DNA of 64,000 nt from Serinus canaria. Taxonomy: Eukaryota > Chordata > Aves > Passeriformes > Fringillidae. Where the stretch lies: assembly GCF_022539315.1 (NCBI RefSeq), contig NC_066342.1, forward strand, positions 13,389,402-13,453,401, given 5' to 3'. Positions within the stretch are counted from its first letter, which is position 1. Every line of letters begins with the position of its first letter. Below, in pieces: positions 10,979-21,159 of the stretch. The position numbers were made by a program, and so were the translations under genes. The notes beneath the pieces are model-generated. The model saw only the letters and a program-made list of their open reading frames with translations. It did no database searches and was not told the DNA's origin.

Positions 10979-11202
10979 GGATTGGGATGTTTTTCAGCAC
11001 CTTTCCCCATCTTTTCCTCCAAATTTGCCAGCTGACCCAGGACCAGCTGCAGGTCCCCTGTATCCTCAACTTCCAGAGCAAAGGGATCAGAGAAATGCTG
11101 TTCCTACAGCTCCACCTGAGGATAATGACAGTGAAAGGGGAGGAGGGCAGCATATCATATGACCCCGTAGAACTAGAACTCAGAATAGAACATCAGAAGC
11201 CC
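10979..11202 (+). pseudogene. gag: G gag late-domain (p12-like) region
   Basis: In one continuous frame this proline-rich stretch carries an LYPQL motif (11058-11072) and a PTAP motif (11103-11114). LYPxL recruits ALIX and PTAP recruits TSG101 in retroviral budding (established for these motifs). The frame is offset by one base from the matrix frame and is closed by a stop at about 11160. Solo LTR S1 cuts it at 11203. Confidence 0.75.
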
Positions 11203-11661
11203 TGATTCCTTACATTTTAGCTTTTATATTTTTCAGATTCTGTACTGCTTTAGTGTGTAGTTCTGAGCTTCATATTAAGGGATGGTAAGCTCTCTTCACA
11301 GAGTAGGTAGACAAAACAATTCCTTTCCTAGCTTGGGACCAAGGACAACCACCCAAATTTCGGGCCCAAGAGCATAAACAATGTGGACTGAAGAGAGAAA
11401 AACAAGAAGTATGGGACTTCATAATCTGAAGCTGTAATTGGACAATTAACCCCAATATGCAAATGGACCAAAACTTATAGAAGTGAGAGACCCTGTGACT
11501 GGTAGTCCATTTTTGTGACCATTTTGGGTTCATCTTGGGTGTAGTCGTGGCTAAGCTCCTGTACTGCCCAAGATGTATCCATTGAGGCCTTTTAATAAAG
11601 ACCTACTTTATTATTTAACTACATCTAGCCTCTGTTCTAGGTCAGCCTTCTCAAGGCATCA
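11203..11661 (+). mobile_element. S1: solo LTR in G gag (459 bp, 4-bp TSD)
   Basis: Runs tgattccttac to aaggcatca, flanked by gccc at 11199-11202 and 11662-11665. It carries an aataaag signal near 11595. A second copy of this family, S2, lies at 18350-18785 with its own 4-bp duplication. The 4-bp size suggests an ERV1-type integrase. Confidence 0.88.
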
Positions 11662-11702
11662 GCCCCCTGGACCCAAGAGACAGAGGTACACCACATGACA
11701 CT

Positions 11703-12091
11703 ATGCCAAGTTCCCTTGGGGGTCACGGGGGAGAGTTTGGGTTTGTAATTGTACCACTTACTACCCAGGATATAAGAGGGTTGAAGACAGAATTACTCCC
11801 ATATTTGGATGATCCCACAGGGGTGGAGGAAAAGATAGAGGAATATTTGGGAAATGCAGATAATACATGGAAAGATTTGGATTATCTTTTGGGGATTTTG
11901 TTTGGGTCATCAGAGAAGCTAATGATTTTGCAGAAAGCTCAGCAGTTGAGGGAGGATGAACATCAACAACCAGTGGGGGGGCTGGACCCAATGCACCTAC
12001 CGTTGATGATGCAACCCCCAAAGAGGGCCCCCAGTAGGACCCAAATAATAAGGACAATCTGGCTTTCCTTCATGATTATCGCGCATATTTG
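11703..12091 (+). pseudogene. gag: G gag capsid, N-terminal part
   Basis: The frame encodes a gammaretroviral capsid pattern: VIVPLTTQDI, LKTELLPYLDDP, then WKDLDYLLGILFG. Capsid forms the core shell. It continues upstream toward S1 and is cut downstream by solo LTR T at 12092. The C-terminal part resumes at 12520. Confidence 0.8.
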
Positions 12092-12512
12092 TGATAGATG
12101 AGTAATGCGATGATTGACTCTCACAATTAACAGACAAATATCATGTATATAGGTTAAGAAAAGTTTTATAGATTTATAGTTATGTTTTACCCCCTGCATT
12201 GTTATCAAGGGATGGCCAGGGTTGGGATATTTGGGAGGGTCGGCTTGTCACTATGATGGCCTCTGACCTCCAATCAAGATTTGAGGAAGCAAACTCCCCC
12301 ACTGGACAGTGAAGAAGGAGTTGATGGACAGAATTTTGGAAGGGGCTAAAGGGTTAAAAGGTGAAACCTTCATTGTATGGGCGAGCACATGGTGGGGAAA
12401 ATCCTTTGCTCCCAGAGCCATAACATTTTCTCTATTCAGTTTTCTGTTGTATTTTTTATAAGGTTTAATAAACCTTTCTAAATTTATGAAAAATGAGTGG
12501 CTATTTCTCAAA
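12092..12512 (+). mobile_element. T1: solo LTR in G capsid (421 bp)
   Basis: Starts tgatagatgag and ends gctatttctcaaa, flanked by atatttg at 12085-12091 and 12513-12519. A poly(A) signal (tttaataaacc) lies at about 12464-12475. The U5-like end resembles 35985-36049. The direct repeat is seven bases, one longer than usual. One base may be chance identity. Confidence 0.82.
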
Positions 12513-12519
12513 ATATTTG

Positions 12520-13074
12520 ATTAGGACAATCAAATCAGCAGCTTCCAGAACAACACAGCTAAGGCTATGTCATCAGAACAGGAAAAGCATGAAAGCCCCT
12601 CACTGGATTAGTGATGCCTTGTGGAAACACAGGGGGGATGGATCCTGAGGGGTCAGCCTTTGACACATTGCTGAAGGTACAATCTGTTACTAAATCCTGG
12701 CCTGATATAAGGAAAGGAGTACAGAAAGATGAAGAGTGGCAGAATAAGCCTCTGGAGGAATTGATTAGAAAAGCACAGGAGATATATGTAAGAAGGGATG
12801 AGGAAAAGGCAAACTGATGGCAGAGTTTTTACGGCCTTGGAGGAATAAGCAGCAGGGTCCAAGGGGTCCCTCGGGACAGAGGGGAGAGGGTCAGCCACAA
12901 GGAAGTGGCAGAAGCATTCCCTCCTCAGCAGGGGAGAACCAACCCATACAGCAGTTGGGAAGAAATCAGTGTGCTGTCTGCAAGGCAGAGGGACACTGGA
13001 AGCGGAAATGTCTGCAGAGACATCTGGATCCTCAGGAGGAGGAAGTCCAGAGGATAATGGAGATGGTTTGTTAG
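12520..13074 (+). pseudogene. gag: G gag capsid C-terminus and nucleocapsid
   Basis: 12611-12817 encodes a capsid C-terminal region (SFDTLL-like helix, then a KPLEELIRKAQEIYVRRDEE helix). A new frame at 12817-13074 carries one zinc knuckle, C-x2-C-x4-H-x4-C, at about 12969-13010 followed by basic residues. A single knuckle is typical of gammaretroviruses. A stop at 12815 lies between the two frames. Confidence 0.83.
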
Positions 13075-13079
13075 GAGTG

Positions 13080-13327
13080 TCAGGGGCTCCCATTAGACCA
13101 AGGACCTACCACACTGGAGCCCTTGATAACTTTTAAGGTGGGTCTGGATTGAGATGAGGTGTGTTTCCTGGTAGACACAGGGGCCTCTTGAGCCACCTTG
13201 AATTTTATCCCTGAGTGGGAAAATTGTCAAAAAGATCTTTGATTATTCAAGGGGTGAGTGGAAAGGATGAGTGAGTGCATTTTATTCAACCACTGTTAGT
13301 AGATGCGGGGGATAGGTTTGAAATGCA
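13080..13327 (+). pseudogene. pro: G protease, N-terminal half
   Basis: Contains the aspartic protease motif LVDTGAS with DTGA at 13174-13185, followed at once by an in-frame TGA. A second stop interrupts the sequence upstream. The C-terminal half continues at about 13850 beyond an LTR-like insert. Confidence 0.8.
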
Positions 13328-13849
13328 TTGTAGCAGGCCCAGAGCCTGCAAGACTTCCCTGGCGGTCAGAAGCCTAAGATAGGAAATGCCAAGTCATGGT
13401 GACTGGACTAGAAGCCCCCTTCTTCTGCCTTCGGACCCTTGCTTATCTCTCTGTAAGACTATAGGTCACTTTCCTTTAACCCTTGATATTGGACAGTTTC
13501 TGAAACCCCTGTACCCTATATAAAGAGCTGCTTTTGCTGAGCTCAGGCATAAGAGCTGTCACTGGGAACCTTCACAGAAGAATCAATAAAGATGCTCCTG
13601 TGGAACCCCACACAGCCCTTCTCCTCTCTCTCTCCCTTCGTCTGCCTGCCTAGGCACCTAGCAAGCTGAAGAGCTGAAATCACAATGAGCTGATAATCAC
13701 TAAAGAGCTGATATCACTTAAGCTTGCTAAGGTGGCCTGCGGGTGAGAACTGCTTGGGAGCTAGGACAGTCAGTTCCGAACAGGACTGTGCTATCCGGAC
13801 CCACGCAGCCTGCTGGGGACATCCCGAAACCCAGCAAAAGGCCACAATA
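13328..13849 (+). mobile_element. U: solo LTR-like insert in G protease
   Basis: About 520 bp with a TATA-like tatataaag at 13518-13526, an aataaag signal at about 13585 and a ctctctctc tract downstream, all in plus orientation. The string atgcat flanks it (13322-13327 and 13850-13855). The ends do not show clean TG...CA, so the boundary is good to a few bases only. Removing it rejoins protease sequence. Confidence 0.75.
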
Positions 13850-14028
13850 ATGCATGAATTCCTGTTTTTTCCTTATTGTGATTGTAATTTACTGGGAAGG
13901 GATTTGATGGCTAATGTGTGAAAGCAAATTAGTATTGTGAAAAATGATACAGAATCTAACACTTTGGTAACTTTGTGAAAAATGTCTGAGAAGGCTTATG
14001 CTGAAATAAACCCTGAAGTTGTTGCATG
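13850..14028 (+). pseudogene. pro: G protease, C-terminal half
   Basis: The frame encodes HEFLFFPYCDCNLLGRDLM, the LLGRDLL-type motif that ends retroviral proteases, confirming continuity with the DTGA half upstream. The sequence then passes into a pol linker with stops and is cut by minus-strand LTR sequence at about 14029. Confidence 0.8.
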
Positions 14029-14755
14029 TCCCGGCTAGATGCTGATGGGGGGCGGGGGCAACAGTCCCCCTCTCTCAGGCTCTGCAGAATCCCAGCTACC
14101 AGTGGAGGCACAGTGTGGAACAAAAGGGCCACAGCACAGGTCCTGGGGTAGAACTCGGGGTAACTTTATTAGATGGCAAATTCCCCCTCCCCAAGGTCCC
14201 AGGACGCTGAACTGGGGGCAAACAATAGCTTATAAAGGGGGGCAGGTCTCAGGGGAGAATACAATCTTCAACTAATCAGGAGAACTGGGGGTGGAACACA
14301 AGGTGGGGAATACAAGGTATATAAACCAATGAAGGATTTCAAGGGAGGAGAACAGCTTCAGTGAACTAATGGGGTTTGAAAGAATACAAAACTGACAACG
14401 AAGTTTCTAGGCAAAAGGGCAAGTTTGGGGAGAGATTGGCATTTCATGAAAGGAGGAGTAAAGAAAGTTCTGGGGAAGGGGTATGGCTAGGAGGGGTTTG
14501 GAACTTGGCAGGGAATAGCTAGGTAACAAACAAAAAACCAACACTTAACTAAACTAAAGAACAATAAAGGAACAAGTCTAGTTTTAAAAACATAAAATAT
14601 AAAATGGGCAACCTGTGCCACTCTAAAGGCATGGAAAAGGACAGCATAACGAAACTACAAAATTACAAACCAAACAGCAAGCATATTAATAAAACTAAAA
14701 AGCACACTACAACAAGAAGTGTGGGCAGCTCCAGGGAAATACGGAAAACTAGACA
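14029..14755 (-). mobile_element. LTR-like insert B in G pol
   Basis: On the minus strand it starts tgtctagttttcc (14755) and ends tagccgggaca (14029). A taataaag signal lies at about 14173-14165. No clear duplication was found on the two sides. It shares the ending ccgggaca with insert A next to it, so the two may belong to one family. Confidence 0.6.
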
Positions 14756-14763
14756 TAGAGCTG

Positions 14764-15010
14764 TCCCGGTCAGGGGGGACAGAGACCCAACACGACACTC
14801 CGAGGTTTGTGCAGCAGAGAGACTTTAATGGGTTACACAGGTCTTATATACTCTTTTCAAAAGACTCTGCATTCAAACCTGATTGGCTATGATTGGTTGC
14901 CACCCAGCTCATTGATCAATAGCTACCTGCTTACGTTCATCATCAGGGATTGGCTCTCTGTAGCAAAACCCCTCCTCCAATTATGATGCATACAGTCCAG
15001 CTGTATGCTG
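14764..15010 (-). mobile_element. LTR-like insert A in G pol
   Basis: On the minus strand it has a TATA-like tatataagacc (14856-14846), a cattaaag signal (14834-14827) and an end gaccgggaca (14764). A direct repeat tagagc lies beside both ends (14758-14763 and 15013-15018). About 245 bp, short for an LTR. It may have inserted into or beside insert B. Confidence 0.6.
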
Positions 15011-15035
15011 TCATATAGAGCCTCTCCAAATTACT

Positions 15036-15611
15036 TTGAAGCAATCAGGACAAGTGGTGTCTAGAAAGCATTACCCTATTTCAAGGGAGGAAAAGAAGGG
15101 GTTACAGCCGGTCATTGAGTCCCTGCTAAAGGCAGGTCTTTTGGAGCCATGTTTGTCTCCCTTCAACCTTCCTATCCTGCCAGTTAAGAAACCAGATGGA
15201 GCCTACAGAATGACACAAGATTTAAGAATAATAAATGAAATTGTCAAACCAAGGCATCTCACAGTTCTGGATCCCTATATCATCTTCAATGAAATCCCTT
15301 ATTCGCATCAGTATTATTCAGTACTGGATTTGAAGGATGCTTTCTGGGGGTGTCTGATTACCAAGGACAGTAAACAGTATTTTACCTTTGAGTGGAAACA
15401 GGAGGAAGGAGGGAAGATAGTAAAACAACAATTGACATGGACAGTCCTCCTGCAGGGATATACAGAGTCACCAGTTTTATTTGGGCATGCCTTGCAGAAA
15501 ATATTAAGAGAGTTTACTCCAGCCTTGGGAATTAGGTTGGTGCAGTATGTGGATGATTCGCTTTTATCAGGGAAGCAGGAAAAGGTGGTTGAAGAGGCTA
15601 CTGTTGCTTAA
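15036..15611 (+). pseudogene. pol: G reverse transcriptase, fingers and palm
   Basis: A 191-codon open frame with gammaretroviral RT motifs: KHYPISREEKKGLQPVI, NLPILPVKKPDG, LRIINEIV, a YSVLDLKDAFW motif with the first catalytic Asp, a LTWTVLLQGYTESP motif and the YVDD box at 15546-15557. It is the best preserved pol part of G. The frame shifts at about 15580 into the next ORF. Confidence 0.92.
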
Positions 15612-16044
15612 TTTTCTTGCTAAAAAGGAACTTAGAGTGACTGAAAAGAAGGCACAGTTGGTAGAGAAAAAGGTTACATATTTTGGACACATTTTGACTG
15701 GAGGGTTGTGGTGTATCAAACCAGAAAGAATACATGAAATTTTACAAGTACCATTACCCCAGACAAAAAAGGAGTTACAACAGTTTTTAGGGTTGGTGGG
15801 GCACTGCAGAGCATGGATTGAGGATTTTTCTCTTTTGGCCAGACCTGTATATGACTTTTTAACCCAAGACAGTTCTAATGTTGTGGTATGGATACCAGAA
15901 GGAGAGCAAAGCTTCAGAAAATTAAGAGACAAATTCATTAATGCCCCAATCTTAGCTGTGCCAGATTCAGAAAAGGAATTTGAGTTATATGTGGATGTTA
16001 AACAGGGCCACGCTAAAGGAATCTTGGTACAAGAACACAGGTAG
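15547..16044 (+). pseudogene. pol: G RT thumb/connection
   Basis: A frame overlapping the end of the palm frame encodes KKAQLVEKKVTYFGHIL, then LQQFLGLVGHCRAWIEDFS and the FRKLRDKFINAPILAVPD connection region. These are conserved in gammaretroviral RT. Ends at a stop at 16042-16044, after which the RNase H part continues with several stops. Confidence 0.88.
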
Positions 16045-16837
16045 ACACGGTGGCCTGTCGCTTATTTTTCTAAGGTGTTAGACCCAGTGGCCAGAGTCTG
16101 GCCTCATTGTCTGCAGAACTGTGCGGCCACAGCCTCGATGGCAACTGAGGTCTGAAAACTGACAATGGGAGGATATCTGCTTGCTAAAGTTTCACATCGA
16201 GTTCAAGCTTTGTTAACTGAAAGAGCCTCTAAGTAGATGACCAGTGCTCAGTTATTACAGTATGAATCTTGTTTAATGGAACAGGAGGATTTAGAATTGA
16301 AGGGTGGGGAAGGGTCTAACCCAGCCTCCTCTCTAAATGTCCCTGAAGAAGGGGGCCAGGAAGAAACCCAGGACTGCATTCAAGTGATAGATCTCCAGAC
16401 CTGGGCTAGGGAAGATTTACAAGACACTCCCTGGCCTGAGGGAGAAAATATGTTTATTCATGGGTCTTCAAGGGTGGTAGAAGGGAAGCGATTCACAGGA
16501 TAGCTATCATTAAGTGAAGGGAATTAGAGGAAGGGGGGAGATGCCACCCACATGGTTAGCTCAGACAATGAAGCTGTATGTGCATGTGAGAGCCTGTGAA
16601 TTAGATCCGGACAAGATAGTGAATATTTTTACCGATTCTAAATATGCATATGGGGTGATAGATGCATTTGGGAAATTATGGGAAGAAAGAGGTTTATTAA
16701 CCTGCAGGAGAGAAATGTTAGTTCATGAGAGCTTAATTTCTCGCCTATTGGAGGTGATGTATTTACCAAAAGGAGTGACAATAATACACATTAGGGGACA
16801 CCAGGCAAGGTGCTCAGAGGAGGCAATAGGTAACTGA
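16045..16837 (+). pseudogene. pol: G RNase H
   Basis: 16045-16235 holds the linker pattern YFSKVLDPVA...AATA. 16237-16503 is a degraded linker frame. 16514-16837 carries the RNase H core with FTDSKYAYGV (about 16628-16657), WEERGLLT and HIRGHQA. RNase H removes the RNA strand after reverse transcription. Several stops and one frame change are present. Confidence 0.83.
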
Positions 16838-18011
16838 CTGCCTGATGAAGAAGCTTGGAAAGTTGCACTGTTGCCAGAAATCTCTAAGATCCTCCCTTTG
16901 CTCCCAGTAGCCCCACCACTGCCAGAGAAACTGTCTTTTCCACCAGAGAAACTTGAGATAATTGAAAAGAGTGGGGCAGAGGAAAGAGGGGATAACTGAT
17001 TTACAAGGGATAGTAAGCAGTGGATACCAAAAGTTCTGGCCTTACAAATATTAAAACAACTTAATGAAGGGAGTCATTGGGGTCCCTAGGACTGGCAGAA
17101 GCCTTCCTCAAAATGTATGTTGCTGTGGGTCTTTTTACTTTGGCAAAGTGAGCTATTGAGGGTTGTTTGATTTGTGCTAAAACCAATAACAGGGTTATAA
17201 AGAAAATTGCCAGGGGAGGGAGGCCTTCAGCTGTACATCCCTTCCAAAGATGCCTGGTGGATTTTACTGAAATGCCCTGAGTGGCAAGGTTTAAATATTT
17301 CCTGGTAATAGAATGTCAGTTAACAGGGTGGCCAGAAGCATTTCCACCCGTTTCAGCAAAAACAGGATCAGTTATTAAAGTATTTTTGGAACAAAAATTT
17401 ACAAGATATGGAAGGTTGGAAGCAACAGACTCAGATAGGGGAACTCATTTTGCAGGAAAAAATTCTTCAAGGGGTTATGACTGCTTTAGGGATACAATGG
17501 AACCTCCATACCCCCTGGCTACTCCAGAGCTCGGGCCAAATTGCAAGAATGAATGGAGAAATAAAGAAACACCTCCTAAAGCTGGTGATAGAAACTAAGA
17601 TGCCATGGGTATGGCTCTTGCCACTGGCTTTAGCAAGAATAAGGGCCAGACCCAGGGGAGATATTCAATTATCTCCCTTTGAATTGATGTTTGGAATTCC
17701 TTACCCTTGTAATTTTCAACCTAATGAGGGGGATGGAGATAAGTGATGTATATTTGAAATAATATGTGGCCAGGATACTGTCTCTTGTGAAATCTGTTCA
17801 CAACATCCAATCAGGAGACTGGGTCCTAGTTAAGGTGTGGAAAGAAGCACCCCTGGTGGCAATGTGGCGTGGACCTTTCCAAGTGTTACTGACCACAGAA
17901 ACAGCCATCAAAACAGGTGAACAGGGGTGGACCCATCACACTCGGGTCAAGGTTTTTAAAGCCCCAGAGATTTGGACATCTCAGCTGGAGGAGAAGGTTG
18001 GGAGGCCATGA
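16838..18011 (+). pseudogene. pol: G integrase
   Basis: A zinc-module remnant (C-x2-C near 17150) is followed by the LVDFTEMP motif with the first catalytic Asp and an in-frame TGA directly after it (17279). Then come GWPEAF, a DSDRGTHF motif with the second Asp (about 17428-17450), and in the next frame SSGQIARMNGEIKKHL with the Glu. At 17766-18011 the GPF/Y-type module GDWVLVKVW ... MWRGPFQVLLTTETAIK is clear. Frameshifts occur at about 17480 and 17745. Confidence 0.88.
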
Positions 18012-19700
18012 CTGACACTCTGCAGGAGTGGACTGGAGCAGTAGCCAGTGCATTGACATTGGGGGAAGCCTTGTGTGCCTACCCACAGACTGTCTGCTGA
18101 AATAGCCTGTATGGGCATCCCTCCTCTCAGATCTCCAGCCATTGGGGGGCTACTACTTACTGTCACTGTTTCCTTTATGTTAAGTTGTTTCTGTGCCTTC
18201 ACTCGCCACAGGTCGTATAGAAGACAACGTGAGAATTAGATTAAGAAATCAGATTACACCATTAGAATGTTTTTCTTAATAACCTTACCTTTATATTGTC
18301 AGTTAGGTTTGGGCCAGAGATGGGAGAATTGTTTCCTTAGTCCTAGGAGTGATGCCTTAAATTTTAGCTTTCATATTTTTAGATTCTGTACTGCATTAGT
18401 ACATAACTTTGAATTTCATATAAAGTGTTAGCAAGTTCTCTTCACAGTTTAGTTGGACAAAGCAATCCTTTTCCAGCCCAAGAACCAAGGACACCATTGC
18501 AGCTTCAGGCCCAAAAAGTATAAACAACAGTGAATTGAGGAGAATAAACTGGGAGGATGGGACTTCATAACCTGAAGCTCTAATTCAACAATTAACCCTA
18601 GTATGTAAATGGACCAAAACTCATAAAAGTGTGAAAATATGTGACCTGTCGTCCATCTTGGGTGTAGCCTTGGCAAGGCCCTTGTACGGCCCCAGGTGTA
18701 TTCTTTAAAGGCCTTTTTAATAAATACCTACTTTATTCCTTTAACACTGTCTAACCTCTGTTCTAGGTAGCCTCTCCAGGCATCAGGAGAAGTAGTAAAA
18801 ACTTTTAACCTTAGAAATTCTTGGGTCTGCAGAGGGCCAGGATGATCTGAAGACTGGCCATGTGTGGCCAGTTGAACCTAAATAGTGGGTCAGCACCCTG
18901 AGTGAGGTCCATAGTGGAATGGGATTTTAGGATGAGAAAGGAAGTCCATGGTGGCTTCATTCTTATAAAAGAGGCATTTATTGTCTAAATAGAACAGGAG
19001 GCATATACATGGGAAAAAGTGTTTGTGACTGGACTTTGAGTTTAGACTGTTGGAACCCCGACTGCCCTCCTTATGATTGTTCTAAATATCGAGGCCGATG
19101 GAATCAAACACATGTTAAACTTACTAATGGTAGTTAGGTGTGGTGATCCTACCATAATTACTGAAGGGATTTTGAAGGCTGTAAACAGTAGGGAAGGGCA
19201 GTTTTCTTGACCATTTGTTTTTAAACTGCCCCTGAGGTAATTCCACAAGTAGGACACATGTTTTCTGTGACTATCATGTGGAGTAGCAACACCAGAATGG
19301 AGCTTGAACCCTTTTTAATAAGTTCTGGTCTGGATCTAACAAAACAGATCTGGGATGTAACTGCAGGTGGAAACCTCATGTGGGATCTTGGAAATGCAAA
19401 TATTGTGATCCTTATGGTGGGGAAACTATTGTTGGGGGACCGTTAGGCCCAGGAAGCAAGCTGTCTTTTGACCCACCAGTTGATGATGAAAATTGGGAAG
19501 GCCACTTTGTCAATGGGACACGGGGTTTGAAAGGGCATTATTGGATTTATGGCCAACATGCTTATCACAGGTTACCTCCAAACTGGTCAGGGATATATAT
19601 GTTATGTAGGGTATATTAGACCATTGTTCTTTCTGCTACCCCAAGTTCATGGAAATCAGTTAGGAATCAAGGTATATGATGATCTAATTAGAGAAAAGCG
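18012..19700 (+). pseudogene. env: G env surface subunit (SU), degraded
   Basis: After integrase the Env N-terminus is decayed, with only short frames. A solo LTR (18350-18785) interrupts it. Recognisable pieces are a GHYWIYGQHAYHRLPPNW region (19519-19585) and an adjoining segment up to the R-E-K-R cleavage-type site at about 19693-19704. Stops occur at about 19617 and frames change. Receptor-binding features cannot be judged. Confidence 0.7.
18350..18785 (+). mobile_element. S2: solo LTR in G env (436 bp, 4-bp TSD)
   Basis: Runs tgatgccttaaat to ccaggcatca, with ggag at 18346-18349 and 18786-18789. A ttaataaat signal lies near 18718-18726. Same family as S1 at 11203. Both copies lie in the same provirus and orientation, but each has its own duplication, so they are independent insertions. 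Confidence 0.88.
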
Positions 19701-20379
19701 GTCAATTGATGCAGTCCTGGCTGGAGGGAGCACCCAAAAGTGGGGAAAAGATGAATGGCCACCTGAGCGAATCATACAACACTATGGACCAGCCATTTGG
19801 AATCTTAATTAATTAATATCAGGTGCCAGAAAACCCATTTATAATTTGAATCGAATAACTAGGTTACAAGCTGTCTTTGAAACAATAACCAACCACACAG
19901 CTACAGCTCTTGACCTTCTTGCTGACCAATCCACTCAGATGAGGAATGCAATATTTCAGCATCAGATGGTATTAGACTATCTATTAGCAGAAGAAGGAGG
20001 AGTGTGTGGAAAATTAAATTACTCAAACTGCTGTTTGCATATAGAGGACAATGGAAAAGTGGTGAAACAAATAACAAAGGGAATAAGAAAGTTAGCTCAT
20101 GTACCAGTCCAAACAGGGAAAGGATGGGAATGGGACATGTTTTTGTGGTTACCTGGTGCACTATGGGTTAAATGAATGCATTATTTTCTCTTATATGCTG
20201 TAGCAACTCTAATCTTTTTACTATGCATGATCTCTTGCTTGGTGCAACTTATTCAACTTGTGTTTAAGGGGATGCAGGTAGTAGCCATGCCTAGATACAG
20301 AAATGGATACAAAAGGACAGAAAATGATGCCACTGCAAATAATTGCAAAACCAAAAAGGACCCAGGAACTGAAAGTTAA
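19701..20379 (+). pseudogene. env: G env transmembrane subunit (TM)
   Basis: Follows the basic cleavage site. A stop pair lies at about 19810. The 109-codon frame at 19846-20175 holds the heptad-repeat region, then an immunosuppressive-like segment and a C-x7-CC motif ([11 protein letters not shown]). After a TGA at 20173-20175 the next frame (20176-20379) encodes a membrane anchor (FLLYAVATLIFLLCMI) and a basic cytoplasmic tail. The architecture matches gamma-type TM. The stops make it non-coding as a whole. Confidence 0.85.
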
Positions 20380-20421
20380 ATCAATGATAACTAAGGTTTC
20401 TAAAGACACTTACTGAGAAAA

Positions 20422-20436
20422 TAAGACAAGGAGGGA
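20422..20436 (+). promoter_or_regulatory. G polypurine tract
   Basis: The run aagacaaggaggga lies immediately before the 3' LTR start at 20438, as expected for the plus-strand primer. Confidence 0.7.
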
Positions 20437-20437
20437 T

Positions 20438-20716
20438 TGAAAGGAATGAGAAGGAGGTGTCTTTACAAACAAACTGTGAGCCTGATGGTAGATAAGGCCA
20501 TATCCATGCAGGTGAAAGAAGCAATGCGAGAAGCCATAAATTCCATAGGAATTCCACTAATCGACACAGACTGTCATTCACACAAGATTGTGCTAAATCT
20601 TTCCCCAGGGGAAATGCCCCATGGCCTCTCCCTTTTTTTTTGAATAAAGTTACAGGACTCCTTTGTCTCCTTTTTGGACATAAACCTCTGGTGTTTGTGG
20701 ATTAATTTTCCTGACA
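20438..20716 (+). mobile_element. G 3' LTR with internal U3 deletion
   Basis: 279 bp from tgaaaggaatg to ttcctgaca. It matches the 5' LTR at both ends but lacks roughly 165 bp of U3 (equivalent to about 10040-10204), including the promoter-like ggataaaaaagg. Poly(A) signal gaataaag is near 20641. The caag duplication follows at 20717. Confidence 0.9.
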
Positions 20717-20777
20717 CAAGCAAAGAAGTCCATGTGTCTTTGTTCCCCATTGCTGCAAATGGTGCCTGAATCGGGAC
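20717..20777 (+). promoter_or_regulatory. Y 5' LTR end and primer-binding site
   Basis: The last piece of the Y 5' LTR ends gctgca at 20757. Two bases later tggtgcctgaatcgggac (20760-20777) forms a plausible primer site. It most resembles lysine-type sites (tggcgcc...) but with several differences, so the primer tRNA is not assigned with confidence. Confidence 0.7.
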
Positions 20778-20779
20778 AT

Positions 20780-21157
20780 TTCACAGGTGATGAAAGACGT
20801 GCACAGAACCAGTGGCAACTTCCACTGAACCAGGAATCGGGGTTGACCAGGAAAAATTTGGTAAAGGAACCCAAATACGTGCTCGTCACCTATCAGATGA
20901 GCAGTGGAAGAATCATGGGAGGAAAAATATCCCTGGAACAAAGATGGAGCCTAGAGCTTTTACGGCAGCTCCTGCATTGGCAAAGAACAGATATCTATAA
21001 TGCTAAGCTAAGTACCTTGCTGGACTGGGTATCCATGTGTGTAAAAGATTTCCCTTCTACTGGGACTTTTCAATTTGAAGCCTGGCAGGCAGTGGGACAT
21101 GAGAAAATGACCCTCACTCCTCAACTGAATTTTAGAAAATTTAATAAAGGACACTAG
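20780..21157 (+). pseudogene. gag: Y gag matrix-like region
   Basis: The open frame ending at 21157 contains helical sequence with LLDWVSMCVKDFPSTG and FEAWQAVGHEK. This resembles the betaretroviral matrix pattern in which a Trp/Pro-rich loop precedes a W-x2-VG motif. It follows the primer site by a short leader. The rest of gag, protease and RT of Y cannot be found: sequence from 21160 to 23480 is unrelated or decayed. Confidence 0.62.
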
Positions 21158-21159
21158 GG

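Larger units (their letters stand above)
9876..20716 (+). mobile_element. G: near-complete gammaretrovirus-like provirus (4-bp TSD)
   Basis: Flanked by caag at 9872-9875 and 20717-20720. It has two LTRs, a tRNA-Pro-like primer site, gag (matrix, late-domain region, capsid, one zinc knuckle), protease, RT, RNase H, integrase, env (SU and TM), a polypurine tract and a 3' LTR. A 4-bp duplication, proline primer and single zinc knuckle all fit gammaretrovirus-like ERV1. Solo LTRs at 11203, 12092, about 13328, about 14029-15010 and 18350 interrupt it. Stops and frameshifts occur in all genes. It inserted into the 5' LTR of Y: the empty target is seen in the Y 3' LTR at about 25024-25031. Confidence 0.93.
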
